A stretch of 64,000 nt of DNA from Gymnogyps californianus. Its lineage: Eukaryota > Chordata > Aves > Accipitriformes > Cathartidae. The DNA lies in assembly GCF_018139145.2 (NCBI RefSeq), contig NC_059500.1, positions 24,595,437 to 24,659,436 of the forward strand, in the 5' to 3' direction. This document shows positions 25,401-36,773 of this stretch, piece by piece. The notes beneath the pieces were generated by a model that ran no database searches, was not told the DNA's origin, and saw only the letters and a program-made list of their open reading frames with translations. The position numbers were made by a program, and so were the translations under genes. The first letter of the stretch is position 1. Every line of letters starts with the position of its first letter.

Positions 25401-27296
25401 TTTTTTTTTTTTTTTTTAAGGCAAGTCACACATGCTTACTTTTTGCTTTGGTGATTATTGTTTCTGTGAGTTTTAATAATTTAAAAGTGAGGTGATTTAT
25501 AAAGAGATATCAAATGTTTTGACTTGGTCAGAGTATTTGGTTTTCTTACAGGTAGAAGATGCTGATGGAACGTTCAACCGTAACAAAGTTGTTTCACATT
25601 TGTAGATGAGAGTAAGATTTGCATTTGCTGGATGTCATACATGAGAGTAAAATGTGGATCACAGTAGTTCATGTGGTAGACAGTCCTGTACACCGGCAAG
25701 AGTATTTTTGTGAAGGTTGTCAGATAGTGACCACATACAGGTGCTTGAGTGGCTGTAGGTTCCCCTGGGATCAGAAGGTTAGGCAAACTGCCCTTAGGAT
25801 TTAAACAGGGCAGTTGTTTCATGTCAGTTTAATTATCCGTATGTTTTGTGAGGCAGTCACTCAAGTGGTCTGGAAATATTAGGAAATTGGAGACTTTCAC
25901 AGCTTTGAGGGCAAAGTTCTGATTGGGTTTTTTTGGTATTCATTCGCTTTGTGATAGTCTTAATGCAAGTGATGGGCTGTTAGAACCACAAGGCATGCTT
26001 AGTGCCAGTACAAGATTTAATCGAGACACTATCATTCAGCGGGAAATGCCTTTCAGTCCAATTTTATTTATATGAATTTACTCTGAAACTCAGTAATCTC
26101 TGCTTGGGGTCATTACTTTGATTTTAACTTAGCAATTTAACTCCTGAAGTGCTTCAAGTAAAAATATCCTTGAAGGAGTAATAAGTTTAAATAGCTCCAA
26201 ATTGGTTGAAAATAGTTTTTTAATTTAGTTCAGGCTGGGAGCGCAAACTGGCAGGAAAACAAGTAGACGGAGGAGGAAAAAAGAGATTAAGCATAAATAG
26301 TCACACTGTGCCATACAGTTAAAGAATTTAGAGATGGGGCAAAAAGGTTAAATATAACCCTTTCTAGCATTCTGGTATTAATAAATATCTAGTGACAATA
26401 AATAAAAAGTAATTGCCCAAATAATATTTACTTTAATACTCAGGTTTTTTGTTTGTTTGGCTTCGATTATTTTCATGGCATTACTAATACAGGAGATATA
26501 AAAATGTAACTACCGCTTCCTAAATTAACAATTTAGTTACTAAATGAGGAGAAAACATCTTAACATAAATAAAATAAAAATCTCTAGTCATTTCAGCCAA
26601 CCCCATTGCTTTTATAAAGCACTTGAGATTTTATTTTCATTAGCACTGAGAGGCACTTTGAAATGAGTAACTAGCAAATAAACAAACAGAGATAATTCAA
26701 GTTTATATTGTTGAGTTAATAAAACTAATAAAATCTCTACATTTCCCAAGGTTTTCCATTATTACTATTTAATTTTTTTTATTGCAGAAGAAAATTGTCA
26801 GGGTTATATAGTCTTAGGCATCATGGAAATTTTCTTTACCGGTTTTATGTTCTTTTATGACTTGATGAAGAAAATGAGGCTTGTTTTGCAGCTTGTGAAC
26901 AAGGAAAATGTGTCTTTTTAGTGGTTTCATCTGGGTGATTGTTTGGTTCCTCATTGTCTTTTGCCTGATGGTGTGTGCTTGAAGGTTCATTTCTTAGCAG
27001 CTTTTCCTCTAAGACGATTCTGGCAGCGTAGTGTAGATTTTACAGGATAGTAAATAGGAAGTTTCTTAGGAGCTCCTTTCCTTTAGCAGTTACTCCGTTG
27101 TATTAATACCACGACCAATACAAACACCAGGAGTTGCAGTTCCACATAAGGTGCCCCAGTCAGTCAGTTCTGTACAACGTTGTGCTTTGCCGTACTGTTG
27201 GCAGCTTTTTTCCTGTGCAGCCGCAGAAATTTTTAGATTTTTAATCTTTTAATCATTGCTTCTCTGCCTCCATCTTCTTGGGTTTGTGGTGGTTTT
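22500..27296. other. AT-rich non-coding DNA, no gene seen
   Basis: No exon, RNA gene or identifiable transposon. A 17-base T run lies at 25,401-25,417. Open frames of up to about 100 codons (22,754-23,065, minus) show no family features. Confidence 0.55.
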
Positions 27297-27361
27297 TCTT
27301 TTTTCTTTTTTCTTTTCTTTCCTCTTCTTTTCTTTGCTTTGCTTTGCTTTGCTTTGCTTTT

Positions 27362-27412
27362 CGCTTTGCTTTGCTTTTCGCTTTGCTTTGCTTTTCGCTT
27401 TGCTTTGCTTTT
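27362..27412 (+). repeat. Three exact 17-bp units with CpG
   Basis: The unit CGCTTTGCTTTGCTTTT occurs three times with no spacer (27,362-27,378, 27,379-27,395, 27,396-27,412). It is a higher-order repeat built from CTTTG pentamers, one of which has become CTTTTCG. Each unit carries one CpG. Confidence 0.95.
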
Positions 27413-27550
27413 TTTCCTTCCCTTCCCTTCCCTTCCCTTCCTTCCCTTCCCTTCCCTTCCCTTCCCTTCCTTCCTTCCCTTCCCTTCCCTTCCCTTCCCT
27501 TCCCTTCCCTTCCCTTCCCTTCCCTTCCCTTCCCTTCCCCCTTCCCTTTT

Positions 27551-27640
27551 CCCTTTCCCTTTCCCTTTCCCTTTCCCTTTCCCTTTCCCTTTCCCTTTCC
27601 CTTTCCCTTTCCCTTTCCCTTTCCCTTTCCCTTTCCCTTT
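27551..27640 (+). repeat. (CCCTTT)15 perfect hexamer array
   Basis: Fifteen uninterrupted CCCTTT units. The minus strand reads (AAAGGG)15, which satisfies the G3+N1-7 quadruplex rule many times over. It is not the telomeric CCCTAA repeat. Confidence 0.95.
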
Positions 27641-27670
27641 CCCTTCCCTTCCCTTCCCTTCCCTTTTTTC

Positions 27671-29079
27671 GTGCAGACTTTAAGTACACAGAGGAAGGGG
27701 AGAGGTCTTATGTCAGTTAGAAATACAGAAACCTGATTTAAAAATATGTTGATCTTTTAGCTAACAGAAGTTTAAAAGAAGCATTTTTTACCTTACCATG
27801 TACCTTTCTTGTGCTTATTTGGATCACTGCCCTATAATACGCACTTTGTAGTAACAAGAAACCTTCTCTTAATCTCACCAGTCTGGGAATAGACCAAATA
27901 ATTTGGAAAGGTGATTTTAGGATTATTCAGTCAGGTGTGATACTGAAGAGATATAATCCTTTTATTTTATGAGAAGATATTTTGCATTATGCCAGGTGGC
28001 TTTTTCTCCCATTTTTTTAGTTATACTGTAATTTGCATTCATTATCTGACACAGTTATTAACTATGTGACACTTAAATCTCAGTACATATCAAATAAGAA
28101 GACAACACGAATGTGAGCAGAGCAAAAATGCATACAAAATAGCCTAGCAAAGTCTAAATAATCTAAAAATATGTATACACAACAGAATATTTGAGTGGTT
28201 TTTTAATTAGGTCATGGGTTTTCTTTAGTTTTTAAAATAAATGTACATCTAACTTATTTACTTTCCTGACTTCATGGTTAATAACAGAGTTTTATGATCT
28301 GTACATTGTACACATAAATATATATGTATATATATGTCTGTGAGAGTGTATGTGTGCATCTCTTCTGATCTGTGTGTATATGCATATATTCTTTCCAAAA
28401 AACCAAATTAAAACAATTTGTTTTTTCTAACATGGCAATGACATTGAATTTAAATAAATGTCATTTGTATATAAATATACAAATTATTTGTAAAACATGA
28501 TAATTAATTTTCACTGCTTATATGGCAGCATTTCAGAGGGAGGAAGAGCTGAAACCACACTCTGTTTAATGCTCCTTATTTTGATTTTCCTCCACTTTTC
28601 ATTGTAGCCAAATTCCAGAGAGAACATTTTGTGCAGCAGAGGGAGAATGGCACTTCTTGAATGAGCAGATGTTTTGGTTTTTTCCACTTTGTCTTGCTGG
28701 TAGCGAGGTGGTGTCCTGAACAAAGGCTTGGTTTGGGATGAGTGAGCCATCGAGTGGTGATAATTTCATTTCAGTGTACAAGTGAAGAAGAGATTATTTT
28801 TTTTTCCCCACCTTTTTTGGGTGCAGGTCAATTCCAATGTTTGCCTTTTCACCCCATGCTGGGTTGCGAGTCTGATTTATGGCTCACCCCCCGTCGTCAG
28901 TCCCCCCTCCTTCGATCTTTTTTTTTGCTCTGTTTGAATGTCACGTAGGTCAGTAAGGAGTTAATTTCCAATGAATACTAGACAGGAGCTCCTCCTCGGT
29001 GTTTCATGCAAGGTTTCGTGCAAGGTTTCGTGTCTGTCACTGCCCCTCTTTCATGCTTCTGTGGGTATGGAAATGATTG
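27671..29079. other. AT-rich non-coding DNA with TA/TG dinucleotides
   Basis: No gene supported. Alternating TATATATG and TGTG stretches lie at about 28,315-28,390, and poly(T) near 28,797-28,806. Nothing else was recognised. Confidence 0.5.
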
Positions 29080-29320
29080 GAGACAGAGTGGGGAGCGCGT
29101 GCCGGGCTCGGTGCTGCAGCCCCGTGACCGCCTGGTGCATCACCCACTGCCAGCGCCTCCCGCATGCTCCTCTGTTGTTCGTGGCACGCAATGCTCCAGG
29201 GAGTGCGGTGGAGGCAGCACCAGCCCAAATACGCCCTTCCAGAAATTTCTCTCCAAAGGCAAGCCCTCCTCCTTCCCAGGCAGGGGGAGCACCCCCAGGT
29301 GATGGCATCGGGATCACAGT
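29080..29320. promoter_or_regulatory. CpG-enriched segment, possible small CpG island
   Basis: This is a clearly GC-rich segment, with about 14 CpGs in 250 bases counted by eye (for example GGGAGCGCGTGCCGGGCTCGG). That gives an observed/expected ratio of about 0.65, around the usual CpG-island threshold. Overlapping frames exist on both strands (for example 128 codons at 28,971-29,357), as expected where GC content removes stops. No Kozak start, splice donor or protein family could be tied to them. It may be a promoter or enhancer of an unseen transcript, or merely GC-rich DNA. Confidence 0.35.
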
Positions 29321-30396
29321 AAAAGTGCCAGCTGACATGGTGATAAAACATGGGTGACAGCAGCGGTCGGTCACGTAATTGTGTTTCATTGCGGTTCGTT
29401 TTTAATAGTCTTAGATTTGATGCCTAAAACCTGTGTGCTGCTTTGAAAATGGCAGCTAGCCTTTTTTGTGGAACTCTCACTAAAAGCGTAGCTCTCCGAC
29501 AGCCGTGTGTGGTTTTTATCTTCTGTCCAACTCTCAGCAAAGTAAAACCCAAAACACTGGGAAAGAATCACCCATGAAGCAATGAGGAAAGGGTGTGGTT
29601 CAGCATTTTTTCGTGATAAGGTGTAAAAGGTAATAGCTCAGCAGTTTAAGGGGTTGTTTTGCTTTCTACCTAGATTTGTTAGTATGACTTCGTTACAAAG
29701 ACTGTCTTTGAATAGCGAAGCCAGTTCATGCATTTGTTACACTGTTTAGGCTTTCAAATCCTCATTTATTGGAAAATACGGAAATACCAATGATGCAGTG
29801 TTTACTAGCCTGTCTGAAATGGGTACTGTAACCTCTGAACCTGAAAGAAAAAAATAGTTCATACTTCCTAAAACTATTGTGCTCAGCAGAAATTCTCTGT
29901 ATATTATATTGTCTTTGTTCAGAAATGGGAGAATCTAATAAGAGTATTGTAAAGAAACAAAAAAAACCCCTCTAAAAGTCTTTATAGTTGGCACAAAGTG
30001 CTATAATTTTTTTCCCCAAGTGAAAATTGTCTAAGCATGTTTTTTCCCTCTGTAAAAAATTACAGTGCTGCGTGGTGTTTTGTACCCTTATCAATCTGTC
30101 TATTTAAGCCTAGAAGTAAAAGAGCGAGTTAATTTAAGCCCGTGTTTTGAACAGAAGGGGGGTTTTTTTTGTTTATGTTGCCATCCTTTTGGGCATTACC
30201 TATCCTTTATTCTCACCGTCATTACTGGTCACATTCATTTTTTTTATTTGTTATTTTGCTCTTGTTCATGTTTTTTCACTTTATTTTTTCTTTTGGTGAT
30301 AATAAATTGGATTTGTTACTGTAATCTTCTGAGATGTTCAACTTGGTCATCTTTTTTTAATTAGCTGTTGAGTGTTGAAATAAGGGAGGCTAGTTT
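29321..30396. other. AT-rich non-coding DNA, no gene seen
   Basis: No supported features. A 99-codon T-rich frame (30,065-30,364) encodes low-complexity Phe/Leu-rich sequence and is probably a by-product of T-rich DNA. Confidence 0.5.
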
Positions 30397-30401
30397 CACA
30401 C

Positions 30402-30616
30402 TGTCCTGGTTTCGGCTGGGACAGAGTTAACTTTCTTTTTAGTAGCTGGTACAGTGCTGTGTTTTGGATTTAGTGTGAGAATGATGTTGATAACACTCTG
30501 ATGTTTTAGTTGTTTTACTTTTTTTTCCCTTTGCTTTCCTCCTCCTCACCCCACTGGGAGGGGGAGGGGAAACGGCTGCGTGGTGCTGAGTTGCTGACGG
30601 GGGTTAAACCACGACA
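30402..30616 (+). mobile_element. Short LTR, internally deleted, copy 3 (215 bp)
   Basis: The same family as the two 602-bp LTRs but in plus orientation: it starts TGTCCTGGTTTCGGCTGG and ends AAACCACGACA. An exact 5-bp target-site duplication, CACAC, flanks it (30,397-30,401 and 30,617-30,621). It keeps about 113 bases of the 5' end and about 104 bases of the 3' end. Roughly 387 bases between are missing, including the TATA box and ATTAAA signal. The junction near 30,513 falls at a short TT/GTT match. Because both ends and the duplication are intact, it either lost its middle after insertion or was mobilised as a short form. Confidence 0.92.
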
Positions 30617-30621
30617 CACAC

Positions 30622-31615
30622 ACAAATATTTTGTTGTCTAGAAAGTTACGTGCAAAAGGAATAAATAAAAAAAACTTTTTTTAAAAAGAATGTTTCTTGT
30701 GATTGTTCAAGATTAGCTGTGGTTGACTGTATGCTGACAGAAAGCTGTTTTACCAGTGATTCAGCATGATGCTGAATCTCCCAGCCACGGTTTTTGTTGG
30801 GATTATTTGGAGTGGTAACTAAAAAAATTGTTATTGTTATTACTGTTATTTTTTCTGAACAGTTCAGGCTGGCATCTCGGCTGCTTGCCAGTTTCGGCTT
30901 TATTCCACTCAGGAATTTTTTGCTTCATTCCTACTTGAACTTGCCACTCCTGCAGCTTATGTTTGTAACAGAGATGGAGAGATCAAAGGAGTCAGAGCCC
31001 CAGAAAGAGGGAAGTAGGGCACTCCTCATTGGCACAAAAGGCAATTAATTTTAATTGTTAGGATTATTATTTCTTTAATCTATAGGAAAGCTTTAGTAAT
31101 GGAAATTGTGTGAATTAAGTAAGTATTCTCAATGATAAATCATGACAGTTTAAGAATAATAGTTTTTTGTATGCAGACGTGGAGCCCTGTCCTAATCGTG
31201 AAAACAATATGAGCAAGGCTGCTGGCATCCCACCTGGTGAACAGGAGGACTCAGGCTAGTAGGTGCCATGCGGAACAGCATGAGTTGTCACAGGGCTGAA
31301 TCCACAGAAACTACCAAAGAGGCAGGTCTATCTGTAATGTACATACCAAGTGCTTGAAGGACCTGCTGTGGAGGAGCAGAGGTTTAGCCAAAACCATTTT
31401 AATAACTGTTTTAGATTAACACCAAACAAAGAAGGGGACTTGGTTTTGCAATGATTTGTCCCAGATGCTATTGTGCATAGGTTTGCAGTCTACATTTTTA
31501 GTGGAGTGAATGTTTTGGTCAGAGCCAGAACCAGAAACAGACGGACAGTAAGGAGGAAGAACTGCATCCTTTGGAAGAAGATGGGGATCCTTGCCTTTAA
31601 TTAGCAGGCCTTCCC
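30622..31615. other. Non-coding DNA, no gene seen
   Basis: No recognisable gene or repeat; the 84-codon frame at 30,794-31,048 has no identifiable features. Confidence 0.5.
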
Positions 31616-31780
31616 TCTTCTCTTCTCTTCTCTTCTCTTCTCTTCTCTTCTCTTCTCTTCTCTTCTCTTCTCTTCTCTTCTCTTCTCTTCTCTTCTCTTC
31701 TCTTCTCTTCTCTTCTCTTCTCTTCTCTTCTCTTCTCTTCTCTTCTCTTCTCTTCTCTTCTCTTCTCTTCTCTTCTCTTC
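31616..31780. repeat. (TCTTC)33 perfect pentanucleotide array
   Basis: Thirty-three uninterrupted TCTTC units, 165 bases, with no mismatch visible. The purine strand (GAAGA)n is a homopurine mirror-type repeat able to form a triplex. Absence of interruptions implies recent expansion and probable length polymorphism. Frames of 66-123 codons of RREEK or SSLLF repeats crossing it are artefacts. Confidence 0.97.
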
Positions 31781-34700
31781 TCTCCATTAAATGACATAAT
31801 CAGTTTCCTTTTTAAAGCGCGTCTTTGTTGTTTGAGTAGTAGTAAAGTAGTCCAGTTGTTGCCCTTCTTCAGTCATTCTGCATCCCAAGGTGGGTTGCAG
31901 TTGTGCTGCTTCTCTTTACTGCCACGCTGTGGAAAAAGAAGCCTGTCTTGGATGCTGTACTGTGTTTTCCACAGCATGGCAGTAAAGCAAAACATTGCAG
32001 CTTTATTTCACTCATAAGCCGGGTTGGCATTTCTTTTTTTTTTTTTTTTTCTTCCCACTCACACTAAGCAGCCAGTAGACGCATCCTTACAGCTTTTGTC
32101 TTGGGGTAGGGATTGATGTGCTACTCCTCTCCCATACTGTGGCACTGTGTTGACTGATAAAATCGCTATGGAAAGAAATGGATTTTAAATAAAGTAACGT
32201 GCTTCTGAATTAACTGTGTAGATGTGAATTTAACTGTCAGCACCATATTTGGGAGTCTGTCTGGGTTAAGAGCGGTGTTGAGAGTCACATTTCAGAGCCT
32301 GGGACTGAAAGGCATCATGTGGCAAGGGATGTGTGCCGAGGGAGGAGAGCCTGGCACTGTGCAGCATGTGGGACAGCTCAGCCGTGGGTTGGAAATCTCC
32401 TTTGCAAGGAGAAGTCTGTTCAGGAGGGAGCAAATGTGCTCAGACACGGTCTGCGTGGAGGGAGCCATTTTTGAATCTTGAGCCTTGGGCTCTTGCCAGA
32501 TTAGCTTTTGGTGAGCAGCCGGACAGATTTATTGAATGACACTTAGGTAATAAAAAACTGAGTGTTAGCTGTTTAATTTTAAGTGTCTGATCCACTGCAT
32601 CTGTACTGTAGCTGTAACTCGTCAGACAGTGAGCAATGTTTGCCAACCACGGTGGCAAACACGCCGGATACTTTGTTCAGTGAAGAAAGGTACTGCTAAT
32701 GTCTGCTTTGGCTGCTCTGCTGCTCTTCCCTGCGCCATTTTTGGAGTTATTTATTTAGGAGGTTTTGTCTTATTCCTGCCCATCTTCTATTTCCCCTTCC
32801 TCCGTTTCTCCCTTCCCTTCCAACCAGCAAAGAATCTGAGGAATACAGGAGTAAGGAGTGCAGGAACTCTCCGCCCTCCTAGTCAGTCTGCTTTGGTCCT
32901 TTTCAGCAGGGGAAGCAATGCAGGAAATGTTTAGTAGGTCAAGCCTGCTCTAGGTTACTGCCATTTAAAGGCCATTCATAGGCACCTGAAAAATTTTTGT
33001 TTCTCTCATTCCCTTGCAACTTTTTGTGGTGACACTAGCTCGTATTTCTTTCTTTTTGATTAATCTCATGCAGACAGGAATAATTGATGCCTTTAATGTA
33101 ACAACAAATGGGCATAACTGTCTAGAAAAATTTAAATTTGCTTTGTCACAAGACCAGGTCTTTTCAAGTTTCAGCCTCTACAGCCTCAGCTCCCTGTGAA
33201 CATCTGGGAGAATAAATACAAGAACAATGCTAAGACAGCTATGGGGTTTTTGTTGTTTTGTTGTGTGAGGGTTTTTTGGTGGTTTTTTTCTTTTTTGGTT
33301 TTTGTGTTTTGTTTTGGTTTTTTTCCTTGAGGGTGATAGGGATAGCTCACTGGCTTAGCTTCATCCTGGTTTTTTGGACTCTGTCAATCAAGTCTTAATT
33401 ACATGTGTGGCAGATTGCTTTCTTGAACATTGCACTCTACGATGGTGAATGGGTTCATATAAATACATGTACTAAAAAGACTGAGAGGGCATGGTGTTTT
33501 CCTGTATGAGCATGTAGAAAATGCTGCTCCCTTTTCCCAGAAGTTATTAGGCATCACCTTAGAGTGGTAGTTCAAAAAACACATTTAGATCTTTTAGAAT
33601 TACTCCTGCGTCATAAAAATAACAGTAGGAATGGTAGTTACTGCAAGAAGAACCCGTAATTTGGTGTGGAAAACAGTCTTTTCTGTTATGTATGTTCTTA
33701 GCAAGGAGAAATACCTTTCCTGCCTAAAGTCATTAAGGGTGTTATGGTGGGATCGTGAGTTAGTTAACTTTCTCAAGAAATCGGAAGGTAGGTGAATAAA
33801 ATGCAATCATTAGCTCTGGGTAAGTTTTCTGTTGTTTATTGCAAAGGACATGAAAGCAAAACATTCAGAAAAAAATCTTTCTAACCTTCCTTTTTCACCT
33901 TTCATAAACCAGATGCTTTTTGTCTTCTGTATTTTTACTGAAAAATTTTGTTTTTGAGGACTGAACTGAAAGGCATGATCATTTGTTTCAAAAGAAATGA
34001 GAACATATTTAATCACAGACAGTAACAAACAGAGGAGCAGCCTCTGACTGGGGTCCCAGGTAGCCTGCTGTTGGGGTTATCAGATTTAGAACTTTTTGTC
34101 AGTATCACTGAAGGACAAAACCTCATCGGTTTTTTTGTTCGTATGACTTAGGGACATGCTCACAGCAAACTGAGAGCCTACTTTTAGGTGACTGCTAGAC
34201 TGCAGAAAGGCATATTGTTATAGTATTGTCTTTGTTAGCATCACCTGTTGAGGCACTTAATGCAATAATACCCTGGCAAACTAGGACCAAAGCACATAAT
34301 TACACAGAAAATGTGGACTGTGAAAGGTACATGCCTGCTACTAAGCTATCTCTGATTCATTCACCCGGCAGGGAAAGTCAAACCATTTGAACAGTTAAAG
34401 GAAAATCATTCTTGATTGCATCCGTCAGCTCTGGCCAGGCACTTGTGTTTTGTTTTTCTGTGATTGCACTTAAAACTTTTTATGCTCTTTTGCCTCTCAA
34501 TATGTTGATCACCCATGGAGTCAGATCAGCTTTTCTGATGTACTCCTTCTTAAGAGGAACAGAAAGAGTGAAGGGGACTTCTTTGGCTCTGGTATAACTT
34601 GGTTTCTATGCAATTCTGATTTGCCTGGAAGTTTGAAATCCAGTTATTTGCCATTTCACTTACGGCTTCATAGGTGACTAAGCATGGAGGGAGAAACAAG

Positions 34701-36747
34701 AGGCAGAGGAAAGGTAGAGAATAAAAATGGGAAGAGGCAGAACTATCTTTGGAGGAACTGGGGATTGTCAGTTGTTCAGTGGTTTGGAACAAGCAGCTGT
34801 GCTGTGTCCCATTCCTTCCTTCCTTCTGTTTCCTCTTCTGTTATCTGTGACTTTGGTGTTCATCCCACCCTAAAATGACCTGAGCTGATATGACATGAAG
34901 ATGAAGATTGTGGTAAGGGATAGGGGGCTGATATCCCTGGGAGTACGGATTTAGCTACTAGTTAACAACAGCTATTGAACTTGTTCTCTTTGAGTGCATT
35001 ACATGGAGTATTACAGTAGTAAGTGGGGAGGTAGTCATGAGAAGATGTGAAAGGGGAGAATTCCTCCAGGGGATGAAATTTTCTTCTTTATCTTTTGTGG
35101 TTTTGGTACCATGTATGCATTACTTACTGTATGTTAAACTACTGAGATTTTTTTTGTTCCCCCTGAATAAGCAACAGCTCTTCTGTACATGGTGATGTCC
35201 CTTGTTAACAGGGTGTTTTGGTATTTAGAGGGGGAGGTACAAGGAAAGTTTGATCCAGCAACAGGACTGCCATTCACAAAACCAAAGTGGAGCATTAGGT
35301 CTCCAGTTCCAGATTGCAGGTCACTTACTTCATAATTAAAACTGATGTTCTAAAATTGCAATTTTACAGCATGTTATGGTACTTTTTTCTTAAAAACTAA
35401 CTTGTTTCTTAAATAAGTGGCGCTACCAGTTTTTTTTATTTCTATGACCAGGTTGCCTCTCTCATACAGATTACATTATGTTCTTATGCCTTGTGTATGG
35501 AGAAGAGAGGTCAGTGTTGCATGCTTGCTCACTTGCTCTTACTTGTGCATACACACATACACATGCTTACTTTCTCTCATAATATCCATAAGGAGGTTAA
35601 GGGCGGGAAGGAGAAGAATATAAACAGAAAAACCACATCCTGACAGCTGCCTCCAGTTAGCCCTGTTTTTCCCCCAGACTTTTAAATCTTACAGTGGCTC
35701 CTAATTTGTCCCACATGAGTCTTTTCCCAGTGGGGCTGTTTTCCGTTTCCTTTTTGCTTTCATTTGATCCAAAGTAAACAGTTAACAAAGAATAAACCAA
35801 TTCAGGCTGCTGTCAATGGACCATCAGCTTTCAGGTGTCTCGGACAGGAAGAAGAGGGCATATTATTTTGTAGGTAAGAAGGGAAAATAGGACTGAAACC
35901 TGATGCCTGTGTGGACCAGAAAAATATTTCCAGGTCAAGTCTGCTTAAGACAGTGTGGTCACAGTTTGTCCAGGAGATAAATTTTGGGAGGGCTGATTTT
36001 GTTTTGTTAATATGTGTACAAACCTCTTCATGTAAAAAGCCTTTTAGATTAAAAATATATGGGGTGCATGACTCAAGGGAAAAAATCACAACACTTTCCT
36101 AGTAATTCATGAGATCTCAAGACCCTTTTCACAGGGACTTGTTGGAGTATGCAAACATTGCAGCTGCCAAATATGGTGATGCTGCATTTGTTTGCTGATT
36201 TTTAAGATGAGGTTTCCTACAAAGTCTGAATGTATCTTTCCTTTTACGTAAAGGAGTGTCTAGGAGCAGGGGAGATAACCCACCTTTCTCTTAGAGATGT
36301 ATAGAGCATGTCAGAGCAGCTTTCTCCTGCCTGTCCAGTTAGGTTAATCTCTTCTAAGTACAAATTGCTTATCATGCCTGTAAAACTCAACAAAGTCATT
36401 TATCATGTCACTTGAAAACTTCTCTAGTCTATGTTTAGGAAGGATCTAAAGGATTTGCATGGCATTTCCTCCAAAAAAACCCCAACCCAAAACAAGAACT
36501 GATGCCAAAATAATACACTTCATATTGAGGTGTCCAAAATAAATGGCATTGTAGCTAGTTGCCTACAGGTCATTATCGGCTCTGTGTTACAGTATTAGAG
36601 TAAAACCTATCTTGCCAGCTATCTAGGTCTGTTTGCGAAAACCTATCACTCTATTATTGAAGCTCTGCTTCCACTGAAGTTTGGAGGTATGTCTACATAG
36701 ACTCTCTTCCTGTCATTTCCTAGCTTTGGTGGGCTACAGGGTTTTTT
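31781..36747. other. AT-rich non-coding DNA with T/G-rich low complexity
   Basis: No gene supported. A 17-base T run (32,034-32,050) and a T/G-rich tract (about 33,241-33,325) are the only repeats seen. Frames of up to 101 codons (32,629-32,934, plus) carry no recognisable domain. Confidence 0.5.
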
Positions 36748-36773
36748 GGGGGGGGGTGGGGGTGGGGGGGGGG
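36748..36773 (+). repeat. G-run cluster, potential G-quadruplex
   Basis: Three long G runs (about 9, 5 and 10 bases) are separated by single Ts. The long runs can be split into four or more GGG tracts with one-base loops, a strong predicted quadruplex on the plus strand. The exact length is liable to sequencing error. Confidence 0.8.

Larger units (their letters stand above)
27297..27670. repeat. Long polypyrimidine tract, several repeat blocks
   Basis: About 370 bases are almost purely pyrimidine on the plus strand, apart from scattered Gs in the first third. Blocks follow in order: irregular CTTTT; (CTTTG)n including three exact copies of the 17-mer CGCTTTGCTTTGCTTTT (27,362-27,412); (CCTTC)n to about 27,540; 15 exact CCCTTT hexamers (27,551-27,640); then a short return to CCCTT. 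The minus strand is rich in GGG separated by two or three A, so G-quadruplex or triplex structure is plausible. Frames of 114-154 codons here are translations of the repeat, not genes. Confidence 0.97.

Noticed and set aside
27362..27412. Three regular 17-bp repeats, considered as a CRISPR-like array
   Set aside because: The units are contiguous without spacers and lie in a microsatellite of a vertebrate genome.
27551..27640. (CCCTTT)n as interstitial telomeric sequence
   Set aside because: The telomere unit is CCCTAA; none of the 15 units match it.
27249..27736. Overlapping frames of 114-154 codons on both strands
   Set aside because: They are translations of the pyrimidine repeat (Arg/Glu/Lys or Pro/Phe/Leu/Ser strings) and have no independent coding evidence.
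31416..31797. Frames of 66-123 codons rich in RREEK or SSLLF
   Set aside because: They arise from the (TCTTC)33 array, which is open in several frames because its unit contains no stop.
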